In this document: positions 4,731 to 5,381 of the stretch, in pieces
How the letters are laid out: every line of letters starts with the position of its first letter
Numbering within the stretch: position 1 is the stretch's first letter
Source: Deltaproteobacteria bacterium
GTDB lineage: Bacteria > Desulfobacterota_B > Binatia > Binatales > Binataceae
Reading direction: 5' to 3'
NCBI GenBank assembly: GCA_021827465.1
Contig: JAKAVX010000224.1
Coordinates: forward strand, 1 to 5,381
DNA length: 5,381 nucleotides
The notes under the pieces: model-generated
What the model was told of the DNA's origin: nothing
The model's input: only the letters and a program-made list of their open reading frames with translations
Database searches by the model: none
Position numbers and translations under genes: made by a program

Positions 4731-5381
4731 ATGAAGAACAAATCCAACGGCACATCGGCGAGCGGAGTCAGGTCGCTATTCCTCGCGCTGGCCGTAAGCG
4801 CACTATTTTCGTTGTCGCTATCGGCCTGCGTTTTCATCCACTCCAGCACCATAGGTGAAACCACCGGCAGCGGCACGCCGCTGAGCGCTACCTATAACGG
4901 CTACGGCATACTGCGCCTCACCAAACCTCAGGGCCTCACTTCGGACGTTAACGCCGAACTTGTGAAACAGTGCCAAAGCGGGCTTGTGACGGATGTGCAG
5001 ACGCAACTGTCGATGCGGGATTGGTTCCTGCTTGTCCAATACTACACGCTCGAGGCCAATGCGATTTGCAAGCCGCCTCCGCCTCCACCGCCATCACCGC
5101 CACCTCCTCCGCCGCCGGCGAAGAAGAAGATCATCCTGCGCGGAGTTCATTTCGACTTTAACAAGTACAATATCCGGCGGCCCGACGCCGCGGTGCTCGA
5201 TGAAGCCGCGAGCGTGCTCAAGGAGAATCCGGATGTGAAAGTCGACGTGAATGGATATACGGATTCGATCGGCAGCGAGGAATACAATCTGCGCCTCTCC
5301 GAGAAGCGCGCCGATTCGGTGGTGAACTATCTGGAGAAGCAGGGTGTATCGGCTGACCGGCGGACCCCACACGGGTGCGGC
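4731..5381 (+). CDS. OmpA-family lipoprotein with proline hinge (3' end missing)
   Basis: 217 codons are visible and the frame continues past the right edge. Start ATG 4731 has TAGGAG seven bases upstream, overlapping the previous gene's stop. Signal peptide 1-32 has a long polar start, hydrophobic core about 15-31, and lipobox LSAC with acylated Cys33. Residues 33-114 repeat the preceding lipoprotein, including Cys81 and Cys113. Residues 115-129 are 14 prolines with one central serine, a stiff spacer, followed by A and KKK. From about 134 an OmpA C-terminal domain begins: GVHFDFNKYNIR (138-149), then NGYTDSIGSEEYNLRLSEKR (174-193). Asp178 and Arg193, 15 residues apart, match the pair of E. 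coli OmpA (Asp271, Arg286) that binds diaminopimelate of peptidoglycan. The protein should be anchored in the outer membrane by lipid and hold the cell wall non-covalently, as Pal and related proteins do. The visible end reads RRTPHGCG, where relatives commonly have LTPHGYG. About 30-40 residues are probably missing. Confidence 0.94.
   Translation, partial: MKNKSNGTSASGVRSLFLALAVSALFSLSLSACVFIHSSTIGETTGSGTPLSATYNGYGILRLTKPQGLTSDVNAELVKQCQSGLVTDVQTQLSMRDWFLLVQYYTLEANAICKPPPPPPPSPPPPPPPAKKKIILRGVHFDFNKYNIRRPDAAVLDEAASVLKENPDVKVDVNGYTDSIGSEEYNLRLSEKRADSVVNYLEKQGVSADRRTPHGCG
4827..5072 (+). repeat. Tandem duplication, copy 2 (lipoprotein domain)
   Basis: The second copy of the 246-bp segment, encoding residues 33-114 of the OmpA lipoprotein. 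An exact 12-base match, GAACAAATCCAA, at 4379-4390 and 4736-4747 (offset 357 instead of 355) suggests that the duplicated unit also included sequence upstream of the first gene's start, with a small indel since. Confidence 0.85.
5073..5117 (+). repeat. CCN-rich tract coding for the proline hinge
   Basis: Fifteen codons, seven proline, one serine, seven proline, using mixed CCG, CCT and CCA. The codon mixture argues against recent slippage of a pure triplet repeat. It links the duplicated N-terminal domain to the OmpA domain and probably spans part of the periplasm. Confidence 0.85.

Noticed and set aside
4463..5039. Minus-strand frames opposite the lipoprotein genes that resemble each other
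   Set aside because: Their mutual similarity is the antisense reflection of the tandem duplication; the plus-strand frames have signal peptides, lipoboxes and SD sites.
1..5381. CRISPR array, tRNA, rRNA, riboswitch or insertion sequence
   Set aside because: No regularly spaced repeats, no cloverleaf or conserved rRNA segment, and no transposase or terminal inverted repeats were seen in reading through the window by eye.

Overview
The window is GC-rich and comes from a Gram-negative (diderm) bacterium. The evidence is two Sec/Lsp-type lipoprotein signal peptides and an OmpA-like peptidoglycan-binding domain. The mix of a PaaG-like crotonase, a long-form malic enzyme, a metallo-beta-lactamase-fold enzyme, a cytochrome P450 remnant and a proline-hinge OmpA lipoprotein suggests a soil or environmental deltaproteobacterium-like lineage. 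No marker gene fixes the taxon, so that placement is only an impression.

Layout. Positions 1-704 (minus) hold most of an enoyl-CoA hydratase/isomerase-family gene whose C-terminus lies beyond the left edge. A 190-bp divergent intergenic region containing a perfect 12-bp palindrome separates it from a complete 542-residue malic enzyme at 895-2523 (plus). That gene converges, across 44 bp, on a 326-residue MBL-fold hydrolase at 2568-3548 (minus). Positions 3549-4405 hold no intact gene. Within them, 3812-4165 is a decayed cytochrome P450: I-helix, K-helix (ExxR) and haem-loop remnants follow one another in the right order but in different reading frames and with too little sequence between them. 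From 4406 to the right edge there are two tandem lipoprotein genes, 10 bp apart and on the same strand. The first is a short lipoprotein of 104 residues. The second repeats the same mature domain (49 of 82 residues identical, counted by hand) and adds a proline-rich hinge and an OmpA C-terminal domain, which is cut by the window end.

How the genes work together. The crotonase and malic enzyme are both central or acyl-CoA carbon metabolism enzymes and may share a control region, but nothing shows that they form one pathway. The lipoprotein pair is the clearest functional unit: probably one transcript, a shared cysteine-containing domain, and one member able to tether the outer membrane to peptidoglycan. 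Nothing in the window amounts to a complete new system. The most interesting items are the tandem lipoprotein/OmpA duplication, the P450 remnant, and the altered metal-site motif of the MBL-fold enzyme.
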